Shown: piece by piece, positions 16,671-24,868 of the stretch | Layout: each line of letters begins with the position of its first letter | Position numbering within the stretch: position 1 is the first letter of the stretch | DNA from: RUG14223 sp051881075 | Lineage (GTDB): Bacteria; Bacillota; Clostridia; Oscillospirales; Acutalibacteraceae | Assembly: GCA_051881075.1 (NCBI GenBank) | Contig: JBJEPE010000002.1 | Coordinates: 1-27,024 of the forward strand | Direction: 5' to 3' | DNA length: 27,024 nucleotides | Translations under genes and position numbers: made by a program | The notes under the pieces: generated by a model | What the model saw: the letters and a program-made list of their open reading frames with translations, nothing else | The model's database searches: none | Told to the model about the DNA's origin: nothing

Positions 16671-17912
16671 TTAAATGTTCTTGCCTGCAGCCTTAAATGC
16701 GTCTACAAGTAAATCCATCTCAGGCGGTATGCAGATAGGCTCGCCTGCCGCCTTAATTGCGTTAGCAACGTCCTTAAGTCCGTTACCTGTTACAACACTT
16801 ACAACGGTTGCATCATGCGGTACAAGACCTTGATTTACAGCCTTTATAAGTCCTGCTGAACCGGCGGCACCGGCAGGCTCTGCAAATACGCCGCAGGTTC
16901 TGCCCAATGTTCTCATAGCCGCAAGTATCTCTTCGTCAGAAACATTTATTGCTATACCGTTTGATTCCTTAATCGCTCTTAATGCTTTATCAGGGTTTCT
17001 TGGAACACCTACTGCAATACTGTCGGCAATAGTATTTTCATCCATATGCTCAAGTGGCTTGTTCTCTGCAAAAGCTTTATTTATAGGATAACAGCCCTCA
17101 GCCTGAACGCTTATAAGGCGTGGCAATTTATCAATAAAACCGATTGCATATAAGTCCTTTAAGCCCTTCCATACACCGCCTATTGTACATCCGTCACCTA
17201 CTGATATAGCAAGGTAGTCAGGCATATTCCAGTTCAACTGCTCTGCTATCTCAAGAGCTACCGTCTTTTTACCCTCAATAAGATATGGGTTTATTGCGGC
17301 GTTTCTGTTATACCATCCCCAACGGTCGATGGCCTCGTCAGAAAGCCTGAAGGTGTCTTCATAAGAACCCTTAACGCTTATTACCGTAGCACCGAACATC
17401 ATAAGCTGAGCGACCTTGCCCTTAGGGGCACGCTCAGGAACAAATATATATGTTTTAAAGCCCGCTGCGGCACTGTTGCCTGCCAAAGATGATGCGGCAT
17501 TACCCGTAGATGAACAGGCGATAGTATCTTTGCCTGCCTCTTCAGCCTTTACAACTGCCATTGCAGAAGCTCTGTCCTTAAGGCTTGCGGTAGGATTTAT
17601 ACCGTCATCTTTAATGAAAAGTGACTTAATTCCGATTTGGTCGGCAAGTCTTTGTGCATTATACATCGGCGACCAGCCTACACGAAGCTTGGGTACCTTG
17701 CTCTCTCCTGTTACAGGAAGAAGCTCCATGTATCTCCACATATTCTTTTCTCTTTGTGCAAGCTTCTCTTTTGTAAGTTGAGTTTTGATATACTTATAAT
17801 CGTAAACTATATCAAGTATGCCGCCGCATTTTTTACAGGTGGTTACACCGGGTACTGCTTCATGCTCTGCTCCGCACTTTATACATACTGCGGAAATTAC
17901 ATTTTTCATCAT
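16671..17912 (-). CDS. Threonine-synthase-like fold-type II PLP enzyme
   Basis: A 413-residue PLP enzyme of the tryptophan-synthase-beta superfamily, closest by eye to threonine synthase. An N-terminal zinc-ribbon-like segment has Cys10, Cys13, Cys26 and Cys29. The PLP lysine is Lys112 in NPTASLKDRAS; the substrate loop SSTGNAASS is at 134-142; the phosphate loop is in SVGDGCTIGG. All these are typical of ThrC and of the related cysteate synthase and diaminopropionate-type lyases. The context is not amino acid synthesis: it lies 33 bases after another PLP enzyme and upstream of ssnA-ygfK, so it may process an amino acid fragment from purine breakdown. A housekeeping threonine synthase inserted in the cluster is the alternative. 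A second ATG (17909) is equally possible. Confidence 0.8.
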   Translation of the reverse strand: MMKNVISAVCIKCGAEHEAVPGVTTCKKCGGILDIVYDYKYIKTQLTKEKLAQREKNMWRYMELLPVTGESKVPKLRVGWSPMYNAQRLADQIGIKSLFIKDDGINPTASLKDRASAMAVVKAEEAGKDTIACSSTGNAASSLAGNSAAAGFKTYIFVPERAPKGKVAQLMMFGATVISVKGSYEDTFRLSDEAIDRWGWYNRNAAINPYLIEGKKTVALEIAEQLNWNMPDYLAISVGDGCTIGGVWKGLKDLYAIGFIDKLPRLISVQAEGCYPINKAFAENKPLEHMDENTIADSIAVGVPRNPDKALRAIKESNGIAINVSDEEILAAMRTLGRTCGVFAEPAGAAGSAGLIKAVNQGLVPHDATVVSVVTGNGLKDVANAIKAAGEPICIPPEMDLLVDAFKAAGKNI

Positions 17913-17945
17913 AATGATATATCTCCCGATAATTCCTGTTATTTA

Positions 17946-19421
17946 TTATAAATTCTTAAGAAGACCTGTGCGCTCGTTAAACTCGTTGATAAGTTCGTCT
18001 ATCTCAACGTTCTGCTTATGAACAGCACCCCATGTATTATCATAGTCATACCACAAAGCATTGAGTTCCTCAACTGTTTTTCCCTGCTGCTCAACCCATG
18101 TGTAATACTTAAGATTGTGTATTCTCTTACGTGATGTATATGTGAGCTCTTCCATGTTGTCTGTCTTGAGTGAAAGAATGTGCTTGTTGTAATCAACGGC
18201 AGCCATCATATCTGTGTACTCACCGTCAGCCTCTTCCAGCTCTTTGATTCTTGAACCGTACATTACTGCTGAGTCGGTAAGAACCGTAGCAATAACATCC
18301 TTATCGGTAAGCTCTAAGTACTTAGCCATCTTAATACTGCTCATAACGTTAGCTATACCTGAAATTCCGAGATAACCTAAGAGGTCAACAAGCTCCTGCG
18401 GAACGCCTGCTTCTTTAGCAAGGAATTCTCTGCCCTTTGGCTCGTTAAAGAGTCTTAATACCTTCTGGCTGTCTTCGTCATCAATAGCAAATACAAAGTC
18501 TGTATTCTTAACATTGTGTATCCACGGAACGTGCTTATCACCGATACCCTCGATTCTGTGTCCGCCGAAACCGTTGTTAAGCAGTGTCGGGCATTGTAAA
18601 GCCTCGCCTACGCCGACCTTAATCTGTGGGAATTTCTCCTTAAGATAATCGCCTGCGGCTGTAGTTCCTGCTGAACCTGATGTGAAGCAAGCACCTGCTA
18701 GTCTAAGACCTTCGCCCTCTAAGCTGTTGAAGGCCTCTTCAATAGCATTACCTGTTACTGTGTAGTGCCAGAGGTGGTTGCCCATTTCTTCAAACTGATT
18801 GAATATCATGCAGTCTTCACGTGTTCTGCGAAGCTCCCATGTCTTATCGAATATCTCTTTAACGTTACTCTCACAACCCGGTGTTGCTATAACCTCGCCT
18901 GCTATCTGAGAAAGCCATTCAAAACGCTCACGGCTCATCTCTGCCGGAAGAATAGCTATTGAGTGACAGGCAAGAAGCTTTGAGTTAAATGCGCCGCCTC
19001 TGCAGTAGTTACCTGTTGACGGCCATACTGCCTTGTGATAGCTTGCGTCGAACTGACCTGTTACAAGTCTTGGAACAAGACATCCGAAAGATGCGCCAAC
19101 CTTATGGCAACCTGTCGGGAACCACTTACCTACCATACACATGATCTTTGCGTCAACACCTGTGAGTGACTTTGGTAATACTATGTAGTTAGGTCCGCCG
19201 AACAAACCACCCTTTTCCTTAGGCTCGTTCTTCCATGTAACTCTGAAAAGGTTTAGCGGATTAACATCCCACAAACCTACGTCTGTAAGCTGAGCCTTAA
19301 TTTTCTCCGGAATTTTGTTCGGGTCTTTCATTTGAGCAAAGGTGGGGATTATAATGTTATTTTCCCTTGCAACCTGAATGTTCTTTTCAAGACCGGCCTC
19401 GTTTTTTCTGAGATCAATCAT
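17946..19421 (-). CDS. Divergent fold-type II PLP enzyme, first gene of the leftward operon
   Basis: A 491-residue protein recognised as a PLP-dependent beta-family enzyme from three features. TGCHKVGASFG contains the likely Schiff-base Lys107; PSTGNYCRGG is the substrate-binding Asn loop; SGSAGTTAAGD is the glycine-rich phosphate loop. It is longer than cysteine synthase or diaminopropionate ammonia-lyase (about 300-400) and has its own N-terminal ~95 residues and a C-terminal ~100-residue extension. I cannot assign a reaction. As the first gene after the divergent promoter it probably has a central role, perhaps a lyase or ammonia-releasing step on an amino acid made from the purine ring, the place YgeX occupies in E. 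coli. AAGGAG lies 12 bases before ATG. Confidence 0.78.
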   Translation of the reverse strand: MIDLRKNEAGLEKNIQVARENNIIIPTFAQMKDPNKIPEKIKAQLTDVGLWDVNPLNLFRVTWKNEPKEKGGLFGGPNYIVLPKSLTGVDAKIMCMVGKWFPTGCHKVGASFGCLVPRLVTGQFDASYHKAVWPSTGNYCRGGAFNSKLLACHSIAILPAEMSRERFEWLSQIAGEVIATPGCESNVKEIFDKTWELRRTREDCMIFNQFEEMGNHLWHYTVTGNAIEEAFNSLEGEGLRLAGACFTSGSAGTTAAGDYLKEKFPQIKVGVGEALQCPTLLNNGFGGHRIEGIGDKHVPWIHNVKNTDFVFAIDDEDSQKVLRLFNEPKGREFLAKEAGVPQELVDLLGYLGISGIANVMSSIKMAKYLELTDKDVIATVLTDSAVMYGSRIKELEEADGEYTDMMAAVDYNKHILSLKTDNMEELTYTSRKRIHNLKYYTWVEQQGKTVEELNALWYDYDNTWGAVHKQNVEIDELINEFNERTGLLKNL

Positions 19422-19450
19422 TTCTTAAATCTTCTCCTTCTTAATTGTTT

Positions 19451-19467
19451 ACGCAGATTTATTGCGT
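19451..19467. promoter_or_regulatory. Imperfect palindrome in the leader of the leftward purine operon
   Basis: ACGCA at 19451-19455 and TGCGT at 19463-19467 form a dyad with a 7-base centre. The same TGCGT core recurs at 19648-19652 and 19658-19662 just after the rightward promoter, so the sites may be operators for one regulator of both operons. No regulator gene is in the window. Confidence 0.35.
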
Positions 19468-19521
19468 TATTTGTTTATTTATGAACAGATTTATACATCA
19501 TCTTGTTTCATAATCATATTA

Positions 19522-19550
19522 ATTCTAACACATAATAATAGTTTTGTCTA
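19522..19550 (-). promoter_or_regulatory. Promoter of the leftward purine operon
   Basis: On the minus strand TAGACA (19550-19545) and TAGAAT (19527-19522) are separated by 17 bases; each differs by one base from consensus. Transcription would start near 19515, giving a leader of about 95 bases. Confidence 0.6.
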
Positions 19551-19613
19551 CACCTATTTGCTAATATTTGCTCACTGTTTCACAAAATTTTTATGAAAAA
19601 ATTGATTTTTGTA

Positions 19614-19643
19614 TTGATTTTTCCACTATGGGTATGTTATAAT
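19614..19643 (+). promoter_or_regulatory. Promoter of the ygeY operon
   Basis: A perfect TATAAT (19638-19643) with an extended -10 (TG at 19635-19636) and a -35-like TTGATT at 19614-19619, 18-bp spacer. Transcription would begin near 19650, placing the TGCGT repeats at the start site. Confidence 0.7.
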
Positions 19644-19705
19644 TGTATGCGTAAAATTGCGTGGTTATATTTTACATATTGCGCAACGAAAGGATTTGAA
19701 ATTTT

Positions 19706-20905
19706 ATGGATTTTTCAGCAATTAAAGCAGCATCTAAAAATTACGAAGCTGCAATGGTCAAATTTTTAAGAGATCTTATTGCTATACCGGGCGAAAGCTG
19801 CGGTGAAGAGGGTGTTATTAAGAGAATAGAGCAAGAAATGAAAGCTCTTGATTTTGATAAGGTAGAAATAGATCCTATGGGCAATATTCTCGGTTACATG
19901 GGCAATGGCGAAACACTCATCGCTTTTGACGCTCACATTGATACAGTAGGTATCGGCGAAATGTGCAACTGGAAATTTGATCCCTATGAAGGCTATGAAA
20001 ACGAAACCGAGGTTGGCGGCAGAGGCGCTTCTGACCAACTTGGCGGCATAGTATCAAGTGTATACGGTGCAAAGATAATGAAGGATCTCGGTCTTCTCAG
20101 CGACAAGTACACAGCACTTGTAACGGGTACTGTTCAGGAAGAAGACTGTGACGGTCTTTGCTGGCAGTACATAATCAACGAAGATAAGGTTCGTCCTGAG
20201 TTCGTAGTTATCACTGAGCCTACAGACAGCAGAATTTACCGCGGACACAGAGGACGTATGGAAATCCGTGTTGAGGTTAAGGGTATCTCTTGCCACGGTT
20301 CAGCCCCTGAAAGAGGCGAGAACGCTATATATAAGATGGCCGATATCATTAAAGAGGTTGAGGCTCTTAACGACAGACTCCACTATGACCCGTTCCTCGG
20401 TAAGGGCACATTGGCTGTATCACAAAGCTTCTATAATTCACCGTCACGCTGCGCCGTTGCAGATATGAGCGCTATATCTATCGACCGCAGACTCACAGAC
20501 GGCGAAACATACCTCTCCGCTTTAGAGGAAATCCGTGCATTGCCTTCAGTACAGAAGTACGGTGCAGAGGTTACAATGTATAAATATGACCGTCCAAGCT
20601 ACACCGGTCTTGTTTATCCTACAGACTGCTATTTCCCGACTTGGGTTATACCTGAGGATCATCCTGCAACTAAGGCTCTTGTTGCTTCACACAGCAATAT
20701 GTTCGGTGAGCCGATAGTTGATAAGTGGACTTTCTCAACAAACGGTGTTTCAATAATGGGACGTTTTGGTATTCCTTGCATAGGCTTCGGACCGGGCAAA
20801 GAGGCACAGGCTCATGCTCCTAACGAAATCACATGGAAAGAAGACCTTGTTAAGTGTGCCGCTGTTTATGCAGCCGTACCTACATTATACTGCGAAAACA
20901 AGTAA
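19706..20905 (+). CDS. ygeY: YgeY-family M20 metallohydrolase
   Basis: A 399-residue M20/ArgE-like hydrolase of the selenium-metabolism-linked YgeY family. Two-metal-site residues are visible: His77 and Asp79 (AFDAHIDTVG), Asp110 (GRGASDQLGG), catalytic Glu145 with Glu146 (VQEEDCDG), Glu171 (VITEPTD), and a final His in QAHAPNE near residue 376. The lid domain segment VKGISCHGSAP is also typical. The expected reaction is hydrolysis of an N-carbamoyl, N-acyl or dipeptide-like bond, probably on a ring-opened purine product (inference from YgeW and hydA neighbours). AAAGGA lies 11 bases before ATG. It heads the rightward operon. Confidence 0.93.
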   Translation: MDFSAIKAASKNYEAAMVKFLRDLIAIPGESCGEEGVIKRIEQEMKALDFDKVEIDPMGNILGYMGNGETLIAFDAHIDTVGIGEMCNWKFDPYEGYENETEVGGRGASDQLGGIVSSVYGAKIMKDLGLLSDKYTALVTGTVQEEDCDGLCWQYIINEDKVRPEFVVITEPTDSRIYRGHRGRMEIRVEVKGISCHGSAPERGENAIYKMADIIKEVEALNDRLHYDPFLGKGTLAVSQSFYNSPSRCAVADMSAISIDRRLTDGETYLSALEEIRALPSVQKYGAEVTMYKYDRPSYTGLVYPTDCYFPTWVIPEDHPATKALVASHSNMFGEPIVDKWTFSTNGVSIMGRFGIPCIGFGPGKEAQAHAPNEITWKEDLVKCAAVYAAVPTLYCENK

Positions 20906-20935
20906 TTTTTTTAATGTCACTGTAAACTACAGTAT

Positions 20936-20973
20936 CACACGCATTATAATGTAAATTATGATGCGTGTGTTTT
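20936..20973 (+). terminator. Hairpin between ygeY and ygeW
   Basis: CACACGCATTATAAT pairs with ATTATGATGCGTGTG (15 pairs, one wobble) around GTAA, followed by TTTT. A smaller hairpin, ACTGTA/TACAGT, lies just before it at 20919-20933. The gap is 120 bases, so this is probably a partial terminator or attenuator that lowers ygeW expression relative to ygeY; ygeW may also have its own promoter. Confidence 0.6.
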
Positions 20974-21025
20974 ACTGCTTACACAATAAATAATTAATTT
21001 TTTAACATTTGAGAGGAAGATAAAA

Positions 21026-22225
21026 ATGGAATTTAAGGACTATTTGGAAAAGCTCAGATCACTGGATTTTAAGGATATGTACCAAAATGACTTTTTCCTT
21101 ACTTGGGAAAAGACAGACGATGAGCTTGAGGCAGTTTTCACTGTTGCAGACGCTCTTCGTAATTTAAGAGACAGAAACATATCCACTAAGATATTTGACA
21201 GTGGTCTTGGAATTTCTCTCTTCAGAGATAACTCCACAAGAACAAGATTCAGCTTTGCCTCTGCCTGTAATTTACTCGGACTAGAGGTACAGGATCTTGA
21301 CGAGGGCAAATCACAGATAGCTCACGGTGAAACTGTAAGAGAAACCGCAAACATGATCTCATTCATGGCTGATATAATCGGTATACGTGACGATATGTAT
21401 ATCGGCAAGGGCAATAAGTATATGCACGATGTTTCAGATGCCGTTAAGCAAGGCTATGAGGCAGGCATACTTCAACAACGCCCAACGCTCGTTAATTTAC
21501 AGTGCGATATCGACCACCCGACCCAGGCAATGGCAGATATGCTCCATCTTATAAATTACTACGGCGGCATTGAAAACCTTAAGGGTAAAAAGATAGCTAT
21601 GACATGGGCATATTCTCCGTCTTACGGCAAGCCGCTTTCAGTTCCGCAGGGAATTATCGGTCTTATGACACGTATGGGTATGAACGTTGTTCTTGCACAT
21701 CCGGAGGGATACGAAGTAATGGCAGACGTTGAAGAGGTTGCTAAGAAAAACGCAGAGGCTTCAGGCGGCAGCTTTACAAAGGTTTCTTCAATGGCAGAAG
21801 CATTCAAGGACGCCGATATTGTTTATCCTAAGAGCTGGGCTCCGTTCGTTGCTATGGAAAAGCGCACAGAGCTTTACGGTAACGGCGACACAGAGGGTAT
21901 TAAGGCTCTTGAAAAAGAATTACTCGCTATGAACGCCGAGCATAAGGATTGGGAATGCACAGAGGAAATGATGAAATTAACAAAGGACGGCAAGGCACTT
22001 TATATGCACTGCTTACCTGCTGATATCACAGACGTTAGCTGTGAGGCCGGCGAGGTTGCCGCAAGCGTATTTGATCGTTACCGTGATCCGCTTTACATGG
22101 AGGCAAGCTACAAGCCATTTATCATTGCTGCTATGATTTTCTTAAGCAAGGTTAAGGATCCTGCAGCAGTACTTGAAGCACTTGAGGAAAAAGGTACAGA
22201 CAGAATTTATAAGTTTGAGAAATAA
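21026..22225 (+). CDS. ygeW: YgeW-type knotted carbamoyltransferase
   Basis: A 399-residue member of the aspartate/ornithine carbamoyltransferase superfamily. The carbamoyl-phosphate site STRTR is at residues 70-74 (FRDNSTRTRFSF), with DHPTQAMAD at 163-171 and MHCLPAD near 328. It is longer than ornithine carbamoyltransferase (about 310-335), in agreement with the knotted YgeW group. The amino substrate of YgeW is not firmly known. In this context it would run in reverse, phosphorolysing a carbamoylated intermediate to carbamoyl phosphate for the downstream carbamate kinase. GAGAGGA lies about 8 bases before ATG. Confidence 0.93.
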   Translation: MEFKDYLEKLRSLDFKDMYQNDFFLTWEKTDDELEAVFTVADALRNLRDRNISTKIFDSGLGISLFRDNSTRTRFSFASACNLLGLEVQDLDEGKSQIAHGETVRETANMISFMADIIGIRDDMYIGKGNKYMHDVSDAVKQGYEAGILQQRPTLVNLQCDIDHPTQAMADMLHLINYYGGIENLKGKKIAMTWAYSPSYGKPLSVPQGIIGLMTRMGMNVVLAHPEGYEVMADVEEVAKKNAEASGGSFTKVSSMAEAFKDADIVYPKSWAPFVAMEKRTELYGNGDTEGIKALEKELLAMNAEHKDWECTEEMMKLTKDGKALYMHCLPADITDVSCEAGEVAASVFDRYRDPLYMEASYKPFIIAAMIFLSKVKDPAAVLEALEEKGTDRIYKFEK

Positions 22226-22255
22226 TCTTATAAGCATCTTAATATAAAATGTATG

Positions 22256-22292
22256 TGGCGGAGCATTCTGTTATATACGGTCTGCCCCGCCA
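22256..22292 (+). promoter_or_regulatory. GC-rich hairpin in the arcC leader
   Basis: TGGCGG (22256-22261) pairs with CCGCCA (22287-22292), extended inside by GCA/TGC, around a 17-base loop. It stands out in AT-rich surroundings and ends a few bases before the AAAGGTGA ribosome binding site of arcC. No T-tract follows, so mRNA processing or translational control is more likely than termination. Confidence 0.4.
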
Positions 22293-22307
22293 TGCAAAGG
22301 TGAAATC

Positions 22308-23240
22308 ATGAAGAAAAAAATAGTAATAGCACTTGGCGGCAATGCTCTGGGTAAAACTCTTTCTCAGCAAATGACTGCCGTTAAGAATACATCTAAGGCT
22401 ATAGCTGATCTTATCGAGGCCGGCAACGATGTAATTGTTACACATGGCAACGGCCCTCAGGTTGGTATGATTCAAGAGGCTATGGATTGTTATACCGCAG
22501 CCGATAAGAGCCATGACAGATTTCCTCTTTCCGTTTGCGTAGCACTTAGTCAGGCTTATATAGGATATGATCTGCAAAACGCTCTTAGAGAAGAGTTGCG
22601 CAGCAGAGGTATCAATAAGTCGGTATCTACCGTTGTTACACAGGTTGAGGTAAATCCTGACGATAAGGCATTCTTATCACCAACTAAGCCAATAGGTCAC
22701 TATCTCTCAGAGGAAGAGATAGCCGAGGCTAAAGCAAGCGGCAAGCCTGTTATGGAGGATGCCGGCAGAGGTTACAGACTTGTTGTAGCATCCCCAAAGC
22801 CTACAAATATAATTGAGCTTAAATCAATAGAAGCACTTATCAATGCCGGCGAGGTAGTTATAGCCTGCGGCGGCGGCGGTATCCCCGTAATATCCAAGGG
22901 AGATCACCTTGAGGGTGTTCCCGCTGTTATTGATAAGGACTTTGCAAGCAGTGTTCTTGCACAGGATATAGACGCTGACTGCCTTATTATCTTAACGGCA
23001 GTCGATAGAGTAGCAATAAACTTCGGCAAACCAAATCAAGAAAATCTTGCCGAAATGACATTAGAGCAGGCTGAAACATATATAAACGAAGGTCAGTTTG
23101 CTAAAGGTTCCATGTTGCCTAAGGTTCAGGCCGCAATGGAATTTGTAGCCTCCGGCGAAGGCAAAGAGGCATACATTGCTTTACTAGACAACGCAAGAGA
23201 TGTATTCTCAGGCAAAACAGGTACAAAAATCATCAAATAA
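22308..23240 (+). CDS. arcC: Carbamate kinase
   Basis: A 310-residue carbamate kinase with all the family segments: IALGGNALGK at 7-16, THGNGPQVG near 45-53, ACGGGGIPV near 186, and MLPKVQAAMEFV near 266. The reaction is carbamoyl phosphate plus ADP to ATP, carbon dioxide and ammonia. It lies directly after ygeW, as yqeA does in the E. coli region, so the pair forms the energy-yielding end of the pathway. AAAGGTGA precedes ATG by 4-5 bases. It could also serve an arginine deiminase route, but no arcA or arcB is here. Confidence 0.95.
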   Translation: MKKKIVIALGGNALGKTLSQQMTAVKNTSKAIADLIEAGNDVIVTHGNGPQVGMIQEAMDCYTAADKSHDRFPLSVCVALSQAYIGYDLQNALREELRSRGINKSVSTVVTQVEVNPDDKAFLSPTKPIGHYLSEEEIAEAKASGKPVMEDAGRGYRLVVASPKPTNIIELKSIEALINAGEVVIACGGGGIPVISKGDHLEGVPAVIDKDFASSVLAQDIDADCLIILTAVDRVAINFGKPNQENLAEMTLEQAETYINEGQFAKGSMLPKVQAAMEFVASGEGKEAYIALLDNARDVFSGKTGTKIIK

Positions 23241-23322
23241 GCCTTTTGGTTTGATTTTCTGAGATACATTCTACTTTTACACCTCAGCATCGCAATGCGG
23301 TACAGAGAAGGAATGATGATTT

Positions 23323-24612
23323 ATGGTTAAAATTTTTAAGGGTAATATTATTTTCACAAAGGAATTGCAAAAATTTGAGGAACACAAAAACTCATATATC
23401 GTGGTTGAGGACGGTCTTGTTAAGGGCATATTCCCCACTCTCCCTGAGCAATACGCAGGTATTGACGTAAAGGATTACGGAGATAAGCTTATCATACCGG
23501 GATTTAATGACCTACACGTACACGCACCACAGTGGCTTAATATGGGTATCGGCTACAGCGAGGAGCTTTTGCCGTGGCTCTCAAAGTACACATTTCCGCT
23601 TGAAAGCGCATTTGCCGATAACGACTTTGCAGAAAAGAACTACTCCGCTTTTGTAGACGATTTGATTAATTGCGGCACTACCCGTGCTTGTATTTTTGCT
23701 ACAAGACATCTTGAGGCAACACAAATTTTAATGGATCTTCTTAAAAAACGTGGCGTTGGAGCATATGTCGGTAAGGTAAATATGGACAGAAACTCAAGTG
23801 AAGGATTACAGGAAGATACTGACGCTTCCATATCTGAAACTTTGACCCTTGTTAAGCAGGATATAGCCTATGCAGAAGAAATGAAAAATGCAGGCAAGAT
23901 ACCGCTTGTAAGATACATTTTAACTCCCAGATTTGTACCGAGCACTACTGCAAGGCTTATGACCGAATTAGGAAAAATTGCCGCCGAATATGATATCCCA
24001 GTACAATCTCATCTTGACGAAAATCTTGACGAGGTAGCATGGGTCAAGGAGCTGCATCCTGAGTGTGCAAGCTTTGCCGCCGTTTACGATGACTTTGGTC
24101 TTATGGTTAAGAGTAAAACAATAATGGCTCACTGCATACATAATACAGAAGAAGAAATACAGCTACTTAAAGATAAAGATGTATATGTGGCGCACTGTCC
24201 GCAATCAAACTTTAATCTTTCAAGTGGTGTTATGCCTCTTAGAAAGTACTTAGACGAGGGTTTGAAAGTCGGTATCGGTTCAGATGTAAGCGGAGGTCAT
24301 ACGCTCAATATGGCTGCTCACGTTGTAGAAGCTATACACGCATCTAAGTGTTATCATTCAATGCACCGTGATAGTAAGCCTCTCAGCACAAGCGAGGCCT
24401 TCTATCTGGCAACTAAAGGTAGCGGTCAATTCTTTGGTAATGTGGGCAGCTTTGAGGACGGTTATTGCTTTGATGCACTTATTATTGATGACACAAGCCT
24501 TTTACGTGCTAAAGAACACAGCTCTTTACAGGAGCGGCTTGAAAAGTATCTGTTTACAGGTACTCCCGACAACATATGCGAACGCTATGTAATGGGCGAA
24601 TTAATAAAATAA
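23323..24612 (+). CDS. guaD: Guanine deaminase
   Basis: A 429-residue amidohydrolase of the guanine deaminase type, converting guanine to xanthine. The metal site includes His65 and His67 (NDLHVHAPQW), then QSHLDENLDEV, MAHCIHN, AHCPQSNFNLSSG and GIGSDVSGGHT, all in the usual order. PQW in the first motif and the SN segment support guanine specificity. AGAAGGA lies 10 bases before ATG; an ATG at 23312 is out of frame. It ends the ygeY operon, 82 bases after arcC, and is closed by a strong terminator. Another aminopurine such as 8-oxoguanine is possible. Confidence 0.92.
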   Translation: MVKIFKGNIIFTKELQKFEEHKNSYIVVEDGLVKGIFPTLPEQYAGIDVKDYGDKLIIPGFNDLHVHAPQWLNMGIGYSEELLPWLSKYTFPLESAFADNDFAEKNYSAFVDDLINCGTTRACIFATRHLEATQILMDLLKKRGVGAYVGKVNMDRNSSEGLQEDTDASISETLTLVKQDIAYAEEMKNAGKIPLVRYILTPRFVPSTTARLMTELGKIAAEYDIPVQSHLDENLDEVAWVKELHPECASFAAVYDDFGLMVKSKTIMAHCIHNTEEEIQLLKDKDVYVAHCPQSNFNLSSGVMPLRKYLDEGLKVGIGSDVSGGHTLNMAAHVVEAIHASKCYHSMHRDSKPLSTSEAFYLATKGSGQFFGNVGSFEDGYCFDALIIDDTSLLRAKEHSSLQERLEKYLFTGTPDNICERYVMGELIK

Positions 24613-24623
24613 TTCTAAAAAAC

Positions 24624-24671
24624 AACACCTTGAACTGTGCTGAATGAATCAGTTAAGTTCAAGGTGTTTTT
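24624..24671 (+). terminator. Terminator of the ygeY-guaD operon
   Basis: AACACCTTGAAC (24624-24635) pairs perfectly with GTTCAAGGTGTT (24657-24668), with a small CTG/CAG stem inside, ending in TTTTT. It lies 11 bases after the guaD stop. Confidence 0.88.
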
Positions 24672-24800
24672 ACTTGTATTTTGCTTTATACGGTCGTGTG
24701 TAAAGACTTTTATATTATGGCAGCTCTCTTTTTTAAACACTATTATATCGCCTTATATGTGCCAAAATTACAGCAAATGCAGTATTTACAATCTGCTTTC

Positions 24801-24835
24801 AAAAATACTCGAACCTTCGTTTTAATGAAAGTTCG
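24801..24835 (-). terminator. Terminator of the ABC exporter operon
   Basis: On the minus strand CGAACTTTC and GAAGGTTCG form a 9-pair stem (one wobble) around a short loop, followed by AGTATTTTT. It lies about 33 bases past the permease stop. The stretch 24672-24800 holds nothing else recognised. Confidence 0.75.
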
Positions 24836-24868
24836 GGCATTCTCATTTTTTATGCTAAGTCTGATAAA

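Noticed and set aside
10713..24612. Selenocysteine (in-frame TGA) in the selenium-linked genes
   Set aside because: All cluster genes read at full length without an internal TGA, and no SECIS-like hairpin was needed. The selenium link of these families concerns a labile selenium cofactor of the absent hydroxylase.
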